Assembly: GCA_031769625.1 (NCBI GenBank)
Contig: JAUIMM010000113.1
Span: 17,656,501-17,720,500, forward strand
Source of the DNA: Taudactylus pleione
Taxonomy: Eukaryota > Chordata > Amphibia > Anura > Myobatrachidae
Direction: 5' to 3'
Length of the DNA stretch: 64,000 nucleotides
How positions within the stretch are numbered: the first letter of the stretch is position 1; every line of letters begins with the position of its first letter. Below are positions 11,331 to 22,013 of the stretch, piece by piece. A model generated the notes under the pieces. That model worked only from the letters and a program-made list of their open reading frames with translations, was not told the origin of the DNA and searched no databases. Both the position numbers and the translations under genes were made by a program.

Positions 11331-11525
11331 GTCAACTGATGGCTTATTTTTAATGTATTATTTTCTGTCTTGTATTGCTACAGTTGTCTACGTTTAGTTT
11401 GAACATATTGATGTTTGTCTCTATGGGTATTTCTTATTTCTTAATATGTCCCCTTTACTTTATTCTGTTTTTTTTTCTATTTTGCTTTGAAAATCAAACT
11501 TAACATAATTTATAATTAAGCATTG

Positions 11526-11930
11526 GGGCTATTCATTATAAAGGTAATGCATGAGATATCACTGATATCTCCTGTTTCCTTTAAGCCCCAATTTGGCTCG
11601 CTGTTCCCATACATTAGTATGGGGACCTAAATTCATCAATCTCCAAAAATACAATTTTTTCAGAGCTTGACTGTGGGAAAATTTTCCATCTTCAGATGGT
11701 GTTTGTTCTGCTTACTGCTCCCTAACTATGGAATGAGTCCTGGGTTGCGAAGAGGGATCCTTCTGTTCAAGTCTGGCACCTTCTGCTGGACGCTGGGTCT
11801 TTGTGCACCTGGTTAACTCCAGTTCAGGCAGGCTCATTAGCACTGCTGAATCTTTCACTGCTACTTTAGTAGCAGTAAAAGGATTTGCGGGGACAGCTGT
11901 TCTTCAGTTCAGCTGTCTCTGCTTTTTTAT
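11526..11930 (-). repeat. Dispersed repeat, related to the one at 53766
   Basis: The 3' part (CGGGGACAGCTGTTC..AGCTGTCTC) reads, inverted, like GACAGCT..AGCTGTCCCCGCAA near 53880-53915, and the surrounding words also correspond. The left end GGGGCTATTCATTATAAAGG resembles GGGGTCTATTAATCAAGG at 53768. It has no coding capacity. Confidence 0.45.
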
Positions 11931-12061
11931 ATGTTCATTATCTGAGTTTATCTGTTAACACAATCCTAAAATAAATGGCATAAAGTGGACAATGAAATAG
12001 ATGAAATTAAGCATGGTGGCATTTCTGTTAGCTAGGCGTATACACACTGTCATAGCTTCAG

Positions 12062-12540
12062 ATACAGGGGCTGATTCTATGTTGTACGGATTTTTGTGCA
12101 TAAACACAAATGGCTAGTTTTTGCATGTGCAGATGTGAATATACAAGTCTTTGCCTTTGTCCATCCTATTCTGAGTTGGACGGAACTTGGCTGGATCTGT
12201 CTTTTCATGAAATTAGGTGTTTTAGGGCAGAAATTGAGTGGTGACAATGCGATCATACATAATCAGAAGCTCTGATAGATTCTGAGCCTTGTGTATGTGG
12301 AAGGGAAGCCTGTTCCTTATGGATCTCTGGTACCTCTCATGGGGCTGGTGGAAATGCAGATACTAATGATGATGGTTGTGGTGGCTGCTATGAAATCAAT
12401 GTGCGGTACGGCTTCCCACTTGAAGACATGCGGGTCCTTTCATTAGCCCTATAGATTCTTGCATTAGGCAGTAAAACTGGACTCAGCGGTTGCCGACATT
12501 TACAGCAACTCTGCATGTGACTCATAATCAGCCCCATAAT
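12062..12540. repeat. MITE-like dispersed repeat, copy 1
   Basis: The ends are inverted: GGGGCTGATTCTATG at the left and CATAATCAGCCCCAT at the right. The interior shares long blocks with 15060-15400, for example TTTTCATGAAAT, TTTTAGGG, GTGGTGACAATGCGAT and ATACTAATGATGA. It is non-coding and non-autonomous; the superfamily is unknown. Confidence 0.65.
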
Positions 12541-12609
12541 AAGCAGCCTTCCTATTATTGCAGAGTGGGTGGCCCCAATAAGAACCAGTAGTTTTATTTT
12601 TGTACATAT

Positions 12610-12730
12610 TGGTATGTGTTAGGGATGGATTGGGTCGGAAAATCAGCCCGGGAAATTTATGGAAGCAGCCCTAATAGGTGCGGGGTCTGTTGAGGAGGTG
12701 GGGTCTGTCTAGGGGGCCAGGATCCCTTCT
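12610..12730. repeat. Fragment of a GGATTGGGYC-type dispersed repeat
   Basis: It begins GGATGGATTGGGTCGGAAAATCAG and corresponds to GGGTGGATTGGGCCAACAGG at 14797. At 14797 the block contains the hairpin AGCGGGAAAGATCCCGCT. Both are short fragments without ends. Confidence 0.4.
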
Positions 12731-12888
12731 CATAGAGTCTGATTCTGAGATGGACACAGTAGCAGCTGTCCTTGTGCCTTTTGCTGCAGTTGCATCTGTG
12801 ACTTTAAGCTATAAACACTACAATGCCCTTCCCTGGTGTTTAGCCATGCGTTTGAATATGCAAGTACTGAGATGCCAACTGTCAGTGT

Positions 12889-13460
12889 CTAAGGGGTATA
12901 TGTACTAATAATTGCAGTACTGCCGTGATTGTTATTGGTTCAACTCGTATGGGGATATTTTCATATTTAATGAAAATATCCCCGCTATGTACCAAGGGGA
13001 GTTTGCAGGGACAGAGGTTGTGGTAACCACTGTTCCTGCAAATTGTATCACAAGCAAATTATAGAACAATTCACGTTTGTGAATGACTTCACTGGGGGAA
13101 GCTGGCACAGCGTAAGCTTCCAGAGCTGGCTGGGGCTGCAGGGGAGAGATCAAAAGATCTCTCTCTTCTGCCCCTGGAGCCCCCATTGGCTTACAGTAGT
13201 TTACACCATCTGTAGATGGTATAAACTACCAGGGTTAAACTCTGAATAGCATCACTTTTTGGAGTTCAGTACATAGGTGTCAGATCGTAGTCCCCATCGA
13301 TAATAATGAGGACTGCGATCTGCAGCGCTAATTAGCACTTTGCTGGAGATTTCTATGAATCACCTGCATTGTGCTTTTAGTACAATACATAAAATTATGC
13401 AGAAACTGCAGTTTTTGCATAATATTATGATTCAAACAGCTTGATACATAGGCCCCTAAG
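12889..13460. repeat. MITE with AAGGGGYMTATGTAY ends
   Basis: The left end CTAAGGGGTATATGTACTAA matches, inverted, the right end TTGATACATAGGCCCCTAAG with a few mismatches. An internal hairpin (GGGGATATTTTCAT / ATGAAAATATCCCC, about 12951-12983) is perfect. The two ORF-like frames inside are repeat by-products. Confidence 0.65.
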
Positions 13461-13569
13461 TCTTTAGACAACCCCCTGTAACTACCTAGGAATACCGAAC
13501 ACATTTCTAAAACACTTCTTGGTGCATGCGTTTAAATCCGCACTGCAACTCAGACCCATGCGCAGATGA

Positions 13570-14215
13570 CAAACAATACACAAAAAAAAAATAAAACACT
13601 TTGGCCCCCACAGGAAAAAAAAACACATTAGCCTCTACAGGAAAAAAACAAAACACATTGCCCCCACAAGAAATACATAAAAACACATTAGCCTCAACAA
13701 TAAAAAAAAATAAAATACACACTGGCCCCCGCAGAACAAAACAAGTACATTGGCCCCTATAAGAAAAAAAACCACATTGGCCCGAACAGATAAAAATAAG
13801 ACACAACGGTCCCCACTGGATAAACAAACACTGGACCCTACCAAAATGTAGGGTCTTGATGCCCTTCATGCAGAGGACCCTGACGTCATCAGTTACTGTC
13901 CAATGTACAGTAATTCCCTACGATCCACATTGACATAGAGGGAGAATACAATCATGTGGCAAGCGAAGCGAGCCACAGTGACCAAAGAGCGGCAAGCGAA
14001 CGGAGCCCACGAGTGGACAAATTTCTTTGATTGGTGGCCTTTATGGGCATGGGACCGCACTTCTGCCCTCAGCTCAAGCTCAACCCTACAGACATCAATA
14101 AAACACAATGGCCCCTACAAGGAATAAAAACACATTGACCCCTGACACATTAAAAAAAAACATTGGCCCCCCACAGGACAAAAACACTTTGGCCCCTGCA
14201 GGAAAAAAATAAAAA
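13570..14215. repeat. A-rich minisatellite (AAAACACATTGGCCCCYACAGG-like), interrupted
   Basis: Units of roughly 25-30 bp, each an A-run plus CACATTGGCCCC and CACAGGA, repeat from about 13570 to 13845 and again from 14096 to 14215. Between them (13855-14095) lies a non-repeat block containing GGCAAGCGAAGCGAGCC, so the array was either split by an insertion or duplicated on both sides of it. Unit length is variable because the A-runs slip. Confidence 0.7.
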
Positions 14216-14224
14216 CATAGATCA

Positions 14225-14795
14225 GGTGTAAGCTTGGAGTAGTAGTAGTGTGGGGACAGGCAGGGAGTAGTAGTAGTGTGGGGGCAGACAGGGAGTAGTA
14301 GTAGTGTGGGGGCAGACAGGGAGTAGTAGTAGGGAGTAGTTGTAGTAGTGTGGGGGCAGACAGGGAGTAGTAATAGTGTGGGGCAGGAAGTAGTAGTAGT
14401 GTGGGGCAGGCATGGAGTAGTAGTGTGGAGCAGGTGGGGAGTAGTAGTGGTGTGGGGTAGGCAGGGAGTAGTAGTTGTAGTGTGGGGCAGGCAGGGAGTA
14501 GTAGTAGTGGGGGCCGACAGCGAGTAGTAGTAGTGTGGGGCAGGTGGGGAGTAGCACTAGTGTGGGGCAGGAAGTAATAGTAGTTTGGGGCAGGCGGGGA
14601 GTATTAGTAGTGTGGGGCATGGAGTAGTAGTAGTGGGGGCAGAAAGGGAGTAGTAATAGTGAGGTGTAGGCAGGGAGTAGTACTAGTGTGGGGTAGTCAG
14701 GGTGTAGTAGTAATGTGGGGCGGTCAGGGAGTAGTAGTAGTGCGGGCCAGGGAGTAGTAGTAGTGTGGGGCAGGCGGGGAGTATTGGTAGTGTGC
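14225..14795. repeat. Minisatellite (GTAGTAGTAGTGTGGGGCAGGCAGGGA-like)
   Basis: Roughly 20 imperfect units of 25-30 bp mix GTAGTAGTAGTGTGGGG with CAGGCAGGGA or CAGGTGGGGA. The minus-strand Pro/Tyr/Thr-rich frame over it is a repeat artefact. Confidence 0.85.
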
Positions 14796-14796
14796 A

Positions 14797-15059
14797 GGGG
14801 TGGATTGGGCCAACAGGACAGCGGGAAAGATCCCGCTAGGCCGGCCCCTAAACCCCTTTGCTGTGCTGGCCAATTCTGCCAGTCGGGCTGGGAAGGGCTG
14901 GCACTGATTGCAGGCTGCAGCGCTTCCGAGGTTTATGTTTCGCTATGGAATGCAAACCTGAAGCTCCAGGCACCACAATGACTGTGCGGTGCTGGTGTGC
15001 CCTCCCTCCCTCACTCACACACACACACTCATCCTCCTCTGCCCACTGTCAGCTCCGTG
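14797..15059. repeat. Fragment of a GGATTGGGCC-type repeat, then unassigned GC-rich DNA
   Basis: GGGTGGATTGGGCCAACAGG is followed by an imperfect hairpin AGCGGGAAAGATCCCGCT. The first part matches 12620-12640. A short (CA)n run lies near 15018. Confidence 0.45.
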
Positions 15060-15400
15060 GGATGTCGGAGCAAGGCTTGGCCGAATCTGTTTTTTCATGA
15101 AATAGGGCATTTTAGGGTGTGAACGGGGTGGTGACAATGCGATTACACGTAACCATCCTGAGTAGTGGGAGTGTCATGATATTTCCATGGGATTGTTGTT
15201 GGTGTGTATCAAAAGCATATACTAATGATGACAGCTGTGGAGACCAACGTAAAATTAGTAGGCGGCACGGGTTTCCACTAGCAAATGCTTGAACCCCTGC
15301 ATTAGTTGAACAGATACTAGCATCAGCATAAGGAAGAAAATCAGGTTTCTGTGGCTACCCGCAACTACAGTCACCTTACTCTTGACTCAGAATCATCTCC
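15060..15400. repeat. MITE-like dispersed repeat, copy 2 (left end missing)
   Basis: It shares GGTGGTGACAATGCGAT, ATACTAATGATGAC and the final CTCAGAATCATC block with 12062-12540 in the same orientation. The left end of the family is not present, so this copy is truncated. Confidence 0.55.
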
Positions 15401-15724
15401 TGAATTGCTTGTACTGTATAAACAAGTGCTGGTACAGTATATCATGCCGAGCAGTGATGTTACAGTACTGTACCTAGAGTACTAGTTGCTTTTGGAGAAA
15501 TAATACACAGTACAGCTAAGAGGAACTATATTAACTTGTTGGAAAAACACATAAAAGAAAAAAGTAAAGAAAACAATAAAATAGAATTTACAAAACAGTT
15601 AAGCATTGGACAGGCAGGAAGGATTTAGTTCCCTATATACAAACATCCACAATCAAAGAACTGTAAGCACTCAATAGTATGTTAGCCAACATGCCTATAA
15701 CCTGATTAGTTATTATGCTGAGCA
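15401..15724. other. No gene seen
   Basis: AT-rich sequence with several GTACAGTA words; no feature recognised. Confidence 0.5.
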
Positions 15725-15799
15725 GTGGTCGAAGTGGAAATTTTGAAGTGAGCCCTCCTGATATTTCCATACCACCACTTCTTCCCCTCAAAGCACACC

Positions 15800-16195
15800 T
15801 CCCCTCCCAGCTTACAGCCCCTCCCAACTCACCTCCCAGCACACCTCCCCTCCCAGCTCACGTCCCATCACACGTCCCAGCTCACCTCACCTCCCCTCCC
15901 AGCTCATAGCACACCTTCCAGCATACATTCCAGCTCACAGTGCACCTCCCATCACACCTCCCAGCTCACCTCACACCTCCCAGCTCGTCTAGCTGTACAC
16001 CTCCCAGCTCACAGCACACTATCCAGCTCCCAGCACACCTCCCTACTCCAAGCACACCTTCCAGCTTCCAGCACACTTCCCAGCTTATCCAGCTCCCAGC
16101 TCACCTCCCAGCACACCTCCCAGCTTACAGCCCCTCCCAACTCACCTCCCAGCACACACCACACTGGTCCACTGACTGGAGCCACTCCCCTCACT
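15800..16195. repeat. Minisatellite in the left arm of the foldback element
   Basis: Units of about 13-15 bp, variants of CACCTCCCAGCTCA and CACCTCCCAGCA. The Pro/Ser/His-rich frames here come from the repeat. It is the inverse of the right-arm array at 16655-16990. Confidence 0.85.
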
Positions 16196-16654
16196 CCTTG
16201 GTGACATATTGAATTTAGCGCCGGCTGCAAGCCAATGACAGCTTGTAGACCGGCAGCCAAATTCAATATGCTGCAGGTCACGGCTGATTGTCCACTAGTC
16301 CGCAAGCCATGATTGGCTTGTGGCAGTAACCACGTTTAAACAAGGAGCTGCTTGTTAACTGGCGCCAGATTGCTGGTATGACATATCGTTTCATACTGGC
16401 ATACTTCAAGCACTGAAAACTACCCCTCTATGCATATTTCTCCTGATTTGTCTAGATGTAGCTGTTGACCTAAGAATTTATTACTCAGCTTCAGTGCTCG
16501 AAGTGTGCCAGTATGAAATGGAATGTCATACTGCCATTTCACTTCGGCAATCCTAGCACCAGTCAACAAGCAGCTGCCTGTTTAAACTTGACTCTGGTTG
16601 TGAGCCAATCATGGCTCACGGACCGGTGGCCAATCAGTGTTGACCGGTGGCATG

Positions 16655-16990
16655 TATGCTGGGAGGTGAGCTGGGAGGTGTGCTGGGAGCTGGGAGGTGT
16701 GCTTGGAGGTGAGCTGGGAGCTGGAAGATGAGCTGGGAGCTGGGAGGTGTGCTTGGAGGTGAGCTGGGAGCTGGAAGATGAGCTGGGAGCTGGGAGGTGT
16801 GCTGGGAGATGAGCTGGGAGGTGTGCTGGGAGATGAGCTGGGAGGTGTGGTGAGAGGTGAGCTGGGAGGTGTGCTGTGAGCTGGGTGGGATGGTGAGCTG
16901 GGAGGTGTGCTATGAGGTGTTTGGGAGGTAAGCTGGAATGTGTGAGGGGAGGTGAGCTATGAATAGAGGTGTGCTGTGAAGTGAGGGTAT
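16655..16990. repeat. Minisatellite in the right arm of the foldback element
   Basis: Units of about 13-15 bp, variants of GAGCTGGGAGGTGTGCTGGG, inverse-complementary to the left-arm array. A 60-bp higher-order duplication is visible at 16681-16800. Confidence 0.85.
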
Positions 16991-17099
16991 GTAAATATCA
17001 GGGGGCACAGGATTTGGGCCTGCTTAAGTAAAGTCCCCATGATATTTACATGATATTTGAAGTGGGAAACCCCCACTTCGAAATTTCCACCTCGACCAC

Positions 17100-18470
17100 A
17101 TGGTAGTAAAAAATAAGAACTCTGCAATAAATTATTATAAATGTTATTTTAAATTGGAATTTAGTCCTTCGATAGACATACTGTATATATATATATATAT
17201 ATCATATATATTTTTTCTTTTGCTTAGACAGTTACAAGTACTGTAATTGAAAATTAACACTTAAATATTTGGATGATTTGCCTGGTTTCCCGCTACAAGG
17301 ATAGAAAACTGTAATGAGTTATAAATGCATGAAAAAAAATTCAGTTGTAGCAGGCACACAAAATCATGCTGGTGAAAAAGATCAGATAGGAATCTTATCT
17401 TAAAATAATTATGGTACCTAATTTCAAACCAATTTATACAATTTTTAAATATATATTACACTGTAAGAAATGGTAGTTCTCACACATATTAATATACTGT
17501 ATACAAATGTACAGTATACAGAAATAAAGATTCAAGTTATATCCATGTAATAATTTATTGCTAATTGCTATATGTGTTGTTTAATATTTTATCACATATT
17601 GTGAAAATATATAAAAACAAATGAGTATGCATATACAGTATATGTAAATATTTTTTATATATAATATATATTTATATATTTAATAATTAAAATACAATAT
17701 TAATGGCTATACTTAGATTGATTCTCATTTAATCTAGGAAAGTGAGATCTCCCTAAGGTACAATGCACATTAACATATTCCATAGGATCTTTGAATTTTT
17801 CATTTGCAATGAGAATATGAGGGCTTAAATTACTAAATAGATAATGCATACTAAATCCACATGCACCCACATTTTTAATAAGTGCGAGACAACGAACCAT
17901 TATAATGGTGAAATAGGAGCCCTGAATTATGGCATATATGGTTATTAATGCAAATACCCAATAGCTTAAATAACAAAATGCTTTACATGCCAGGCTATGC
18001 TTGTGTGGTTTGCTTAACAATAGTGTAAAGGCATCTACCAGAAATCAGCTTATTAAGTACATCTCATAAAATATATCATGCCTAGCCTATGCAGTTAAAA
18101 TTAACATTTTTATTAGTAACTATTAGTATCCATGGGCTACGGATGACCTTAGCCAACAGAGTATTCTTCGGCTAGACTGACATGCATCAGTATTAACCAA
18201 TCATAAAAATATGCACTTGATTATCAGGTCTCAACACTTGGTAAATCAATACACAGTATAACCTCACATGATGGCCTTCGTGGGTTTTCTGACATTTGGG
18301 AATTTATAGGAAATGAGAAAAGGAAAATTTACGTCTGTTGATTTTTAGTGTGTAAATATGTTATTGTAAATAATTTATACTTATCAATTTCATATCTTAT
18401 TGTTTGGAATTGTCTCAGCATATAGATTGTGATGAATATTTTTCTTGACTATTTTCTATAGTGTACTAAC
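17100..18470. other. AT-rich stretch without genes
   Basis: Contains a short (TA)n run at about 17184-17200 and very AT-rich segments at 17400-17700. The minus-strand 106-codon frame at 17700-18020 has no recognisable motif and is taken as chance. Confidence 0.55.
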
Positions 18471-19090
18471 AATAATGCATGCGCACACATACAGTGTTGT
18501 TCTGTTGTGCCAGTGCCCCATCTCTTACCACGGCAGTGGTGGAATCGCTGCTGCACCATCGAGAAGCTGTCAACAAATGGCCACAGTGCCAGTGTAAGAA
18601 GTGGCGTTGGTGGGGTGTCAGCCTGCTGCCGCGCAGGTTTAGTCTTGTAGCCTACGTCGTGTTGCTCCCTCTCACCTTCAGTATGGGTAGCGGTCCTGGG
18701 GCCTGATTCAGAGATGGACGATAATGTATTCGCAACTGACTTCCAAAGCATAGCTGAGCATAGAGACGCCCACTGCTGCCTTCTCATATGCTTCCGACCA
18801 CGTGCAACAGTGTGTACATTGGTAACATTGGCGCACTTCAGCCAGTCACACAGCATGTAAGTCAAGTCTGACCAGGTGTGAACACCGCAGCTCTCCTGAC
18901 ACGCAGAGAGCTATCTTGCTGTGAAAGTGATCGCAATGACTAATTTATGCACGTCCATGAAATGGCATTTAAACGGTCAGACTTGCCTGCTTTTTCTAAC
19001 CACCCCCAAACGCTGACTACCTGTCAATCACTTGGTACTCATTTTGCGAGTGATTCCTATGTATGAGAGTAATCTCAATGGAATTGCTGC
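18471..19090. repeat. Dispersed repeat fragments (GGGGCCTGATTCAGAG type)
   Basis: GGGGCCTGATTCAGAGATGG at 18698 is a MITE-like end. The more GC-rich and CpG-containing composition of 18480-19090, against the AT-rich flanks, fits an inserted repeat. The matching opposite end was not found. The frames in both strands are short and unrelated to any protein I know. Confidence 0.4.
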
Positions 19091-19099
19091 GCTTGCGCA

Positions 19100-19462
19100 G
19101 TGCAGCGTTCGTGCATGCAAAATAGCAAACAATCACTCATTCTGGTAAGGCCTCAGGTATGCAGGCTGGACATGGACATGAAGAAGGAGCTTTATGAGGA
19201 AGGACAAGACCTGAGTGCTGTCCTACCTTGGGTCGACCTCGATGTCCTAGAGTTACTGACTAATTTAGAAAATAAAGATTTTGTGTTTAGGTGGAAATCA
19301 TCACTGGTATTTTGGCCTCAGATCCTGAGTTTCCCCTATGAGTACTCACGCACCAAATGGAAACTTGACCTTGCACCAGAGTCTAAGACCCAATTGTCCA
19401 TCCAGAAGAGAAATAGAGACCGGAAAGAGACAGAACAACATAGAAGTTCTTGCCGAGCTTAA
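19100..19462 (+). CDS. Unrecognised 120-codon ORF
   Basis: I do not recognise this protein. The central part (about residues 25-80) has a protein-like composition: acidic at first (YEEGQDLSAVLPWVDLDV), then hydrophobic with three Trp, then basic and Gln/Arg-rich (about residues 98-115) at the end. The opposite strand has no long frame, so it is not an obvious repeat shadow. There is no signal peptide or membrane segment, and it sits in repeat-derived DNA. It could be a fragment of a transposable-element protein, a retrocopy fragment, or chance. Confidence 0.25.
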   Translation: MQRSCMQNSKQSLILVRPQVCRLDMDMKKELYEEGQDLSAVLPWVDLDVLELLTNLENKDFVFRWKSSLVFWPQILSFPYEYSRTKWKLDLAPESKTQLSIQKRNRDRKETEQHRSSCRA

Positions 19463-20570
19463 TCCTGTCCTCTCCGACTCACTCGCGCTCTCACAGAGCC
19501 TTTAAGGAGACATCAAAAACCACCGTGCATGTCCCTAAATTAATCATACAATTTATCACAATTACACTGCTTATCTACAATAACAAACTGGGCCTAACCT
19601 TACTGGCCTAAGGTACATATAAATAAACCACATAACGTGCAATATATAAATGTTTGTAACAGTAGCTCTAATATAATGGACCTGCATGGACACAACATGT
19701 GCACAGCACAAGAGTAATCACAACATAAACAAAAGTACTGTCCCGCTAACACCTGCCTGACTATATAGAGCTGTAAGATGGTGTTTATTTATTCTTGGTG
19801 GCAAAATAGGCTTGGAAGTGAGGACCAGACAGCCCTTCACTCCCCATACAGCACATGGCTTTCATTGGACATGGGCCTACTGCCTAAAAGAAGAATACAC
19901 CAGCCTTGGCCAAAAGCCCAGGCTCACCAGTGGTGCTATGCAATTATAGGTTTATTTATAATGTGGGCATGGGCCTTGTGCCTGCCTATCTGGGTTCCTT
20001 TTTATTAATAAGCTGGGCCTCATGCCCAGGTTATTACTGGGGCAAGGTTCTGGTGGGCACCTAAGTTACACTTAGAGTGACATGGGCCTAATGCCCTGAG
20101 TTACAATCAGGGGCTCAGGCCTGCCTGTTAACAGTGTAATTTTTTATTTATTTACGGTGATTTTTTGTGAATAACTCAAATAGTTATTTTAAATGCAGGA
20201 GTGCCCAGAAACCCCAACTAGTTGCTGAAAACCATAGTACAGCTCAGGTCAGTAAGCAGCAGAACAGACCAATCATGTGCTGAGTGTCCCTGCATTGTCA
20301 TCAAGAGTCTCCCAGCACAAAGCTCAGGGAGGAAGAGAGTCTATAGATGCCTGACCTGCAGTAGAAAGATGGTGAGCACTATCATTGTCTGTCTGTGTAT
20401 CTGTCCATTCTGTCAGTCTGTCTTACAGTCCTGTCACTGTGTTTTTCTACCAGTCCTGTCAATATGTCCTGTCAGTAAATCAGCACAAGCTATGTAGTAG
20501 CGAGTACCAGTCAAACACCACTCATGAGTATGTGAGTATTTTTTTTCGAAATTTTGTGTACATTTTATTT
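19463..20570. other. No gene; loosely repetitive GGGCCT-containing DNA
   Basis: Between about 19850 and 20130 the words CATGGGCCT, TGGGCCTNNTGCC and GCCCAGG recur at irregular spacing, suggesting an old degenerate tandem repeat. From 20375 to 20470 CTGTC words recur (CTGTCTGTGTATCTGTCC, TGTCAGTCTGTC), a short simple repeat. Confidence 0.45.
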
Positions 20571-20574
20571 AACA

Positions 20575-20925
20575 AACTAATATTTTATTATTATTAATAT
20601 TATTATTATTGTTAGTTTTTAAAGTGCCACTCAATTTTGCAGCTCAGTACAGACAATATACAGGTAACAGTGCAAATAGACATAGAAAATGTATAGTAAA
20701 TGTAATCTTACATAACAACGGAACAACACAAAGGAAGAAACCAACAAACTAGGTACAGTAGGACACAGATGAGGCAATGATTAGGAGACTTAATATATCC
20801 AGACAGGCATGGGACTGTGAGTCGGGGGGAATGCAAGGCAGTTCAGCACGTAGTGAGATTGTGCTCTATGAAGGGAAAGCACACAGAGACAATGTCATTG
20901 CAGGAGACTAGGAGACAAGGGACCT
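20575..20925. repeat. ATT-rich repeat and possible dispersed-repeat copy
   Basis: An imperfect ATT run (about 20578-20612) precedes AAAGTGCCACTCAATTTTGC and CAATATACAGGTAACAGTGC. The order, a TTA microsatellite followed by a TGCCAC box and a CAGTAC/ACAA block, resembles the element at 54455, so both may belong to one family. Confidence 0.4.
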
Positions 20926-20934
20926 GATAATGAG

Positions 20935-22010
20935 AGGGAAATGCCTCCATCCATGAGATACCACAATGTTTTAATACCCAGAGCACACCAAGAGAGAATA
21001 TTAAGATTAGGGATCACTTTACCTATGGCCCTAAGGGAGAGGGCAGGGTTTGGGAAAGAAAATGCCGGAACACAAAAAATCAACCTATTCCAGGCATGTA
21101 ACGAGGCTTTCATGTAAGAAAATAATGGGAGGGCAGAGGGCAAAATCTGTTTAGGAGCCCACAGTAGATCATTTAAGGGAAAGCCAGGGCTACAAGCCTG
21201 TTCCAGGGGCACCCAACAATTGGCAACAGCTGGGCAAAGCCATTCTCAGAGTTGAGCCAATAAGCACGCCTCTTGGTATTGATCCAAATCAGGTGAGACC
21301 AAACACCATAAATCTTCAGAAGAATCATACAAGACCTTGCAATTTTCGAGGGACGGTTCTTCCAAAGATAAATGAGACAAAATAGAGCAACACTTACAGT
21401 ATCCAGATATTTAATAGGGAAAACCAACGGAAATGTATGAACAAGGTACATGAGTTTAATGAGCAAAGACATTTTAAATGTCACTATACGCCCTAACCAA
21501 GAAATTTTATAAGCCAACTAGGACTTGACAGGCGTTCAATTAGAGATCGGAGGTTAAAGGGTCAATTGGGATGGTTTTGAATCCCCAGCTATTGGAATGG
21601 AGGTACTTCACCAATTATAAGAGAATTTGGAGAGGGGAGAAGAATTAACCTGGGCTCCTAGATTAATAGGCATAGCAACAGTTTTAGTCATGTTTAACCA
21701 TAATGCCAAGGAGGTTAACAGCAAATTAAGTTTAGCAGCCTAAGGCTCAATGGCCAAAATAAATTTCAAAGAGAGAGGACAGCCTTGATGAGTCCCCGCT
21801 AGTAATAGGGAATGCATCTGACAGAAAACCATTACTGAACACCCTTGTAAACACAAACCTGGAGAGAACCATTCGCATATACTGTAAAACCAATTCAACT
21901 GATCAAATGTGTTCTCAGCATTGAGAGAAAGCATAAGAAAGCCAAAGCAAGTAGCATTATCGTAGTCAAGAAGGTTGAACACTCTATGAGGCATCTTCAA
22001 TTGGGTGCGT
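20935..22010 (-). pseudogene. L1 ORF2 relic (reverse transcriptase and downstream)
   Basis: Reading down the minus strand: RVFNLLDY, LMLSLNAENTFDQLNW (the first catalytic block, normally SLDAEKAFD, with its first Asp replaced by Asn), AGTHQGCPLS and LAIEP. The FADD/YADD block that should follow is deleted: LAIEP is joined almost directly to LNMTKTVAMPIN. Then SWLGRIVTFKMSLL, FCLIYLWKNRPSKIARS, PNPALSLRAIG and LNILSWCALGIKTLWYLMDGGI follow in the usual L1 order. The loss of the catalytic Asp pair and several stops make it inactive. Confidence 0.82.
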
Positions 22011-22013
22011 GAA

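Larger units (their letters stand above)
7540..11520 (+). mobile_element. L1-clade LINE relic, copy 1
   Basis: A decayed, internally deleted LINE. An ORF1-like coiled-coil segment (7540-8170) is followed by an AT-rich spacer, then ORF2 pieces from just before and after the reverse-transcriptase core (9130-9830) and from the C-terminal domain (10150-11330). The end is AT-rich, with a long T-run near 11468 rather than a clear poly(A) tail. An unrelated GC-rich block at about 9830-10145 interrupts ORF2. The endonuclease and most of the reverse-transcriptase core are missing. The coding match is by motif order: LPKLT, SWFGRMATVKMNVLP, the WNNPVFPTG region and the CWCLC..HIWW motif, all in the order known for L1 ORF2. 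Confidence 0.75.
15725..17099. mobile_element. Foldback element, about 1.4 kb, with a minisatellite in each arm
   Basis: The terminal 26 bp are inverted with 24 matches: GTGGTCGAAGTGGAAATT at the left against the inverse of AATTTCCACCTCGACCAC at the right. Moving inward, each arm has a minisatellite, then related single-copy blocks: left CCATGATTGGCTTG, GTTTAAACAAGGAGCTGCTTGTT and TTTCATACTGGCATACTT; right, inverted, the same words near 16605, 16565-16588 and 16507-16525. The axis is near 16460, with a loop of about 80 bp. No ORF of transposase type is present, so it is non-autonomous. No clear target duplication was seen, so the exact ends may be off by a few bases. Confidence 0.8.

Noticed and set aside
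20222..20597. Two overlapping frames of 70-91 codons
   Set aside because: Cys/Val/Ser-rich readings of CTGTC simple repeats; no motif.
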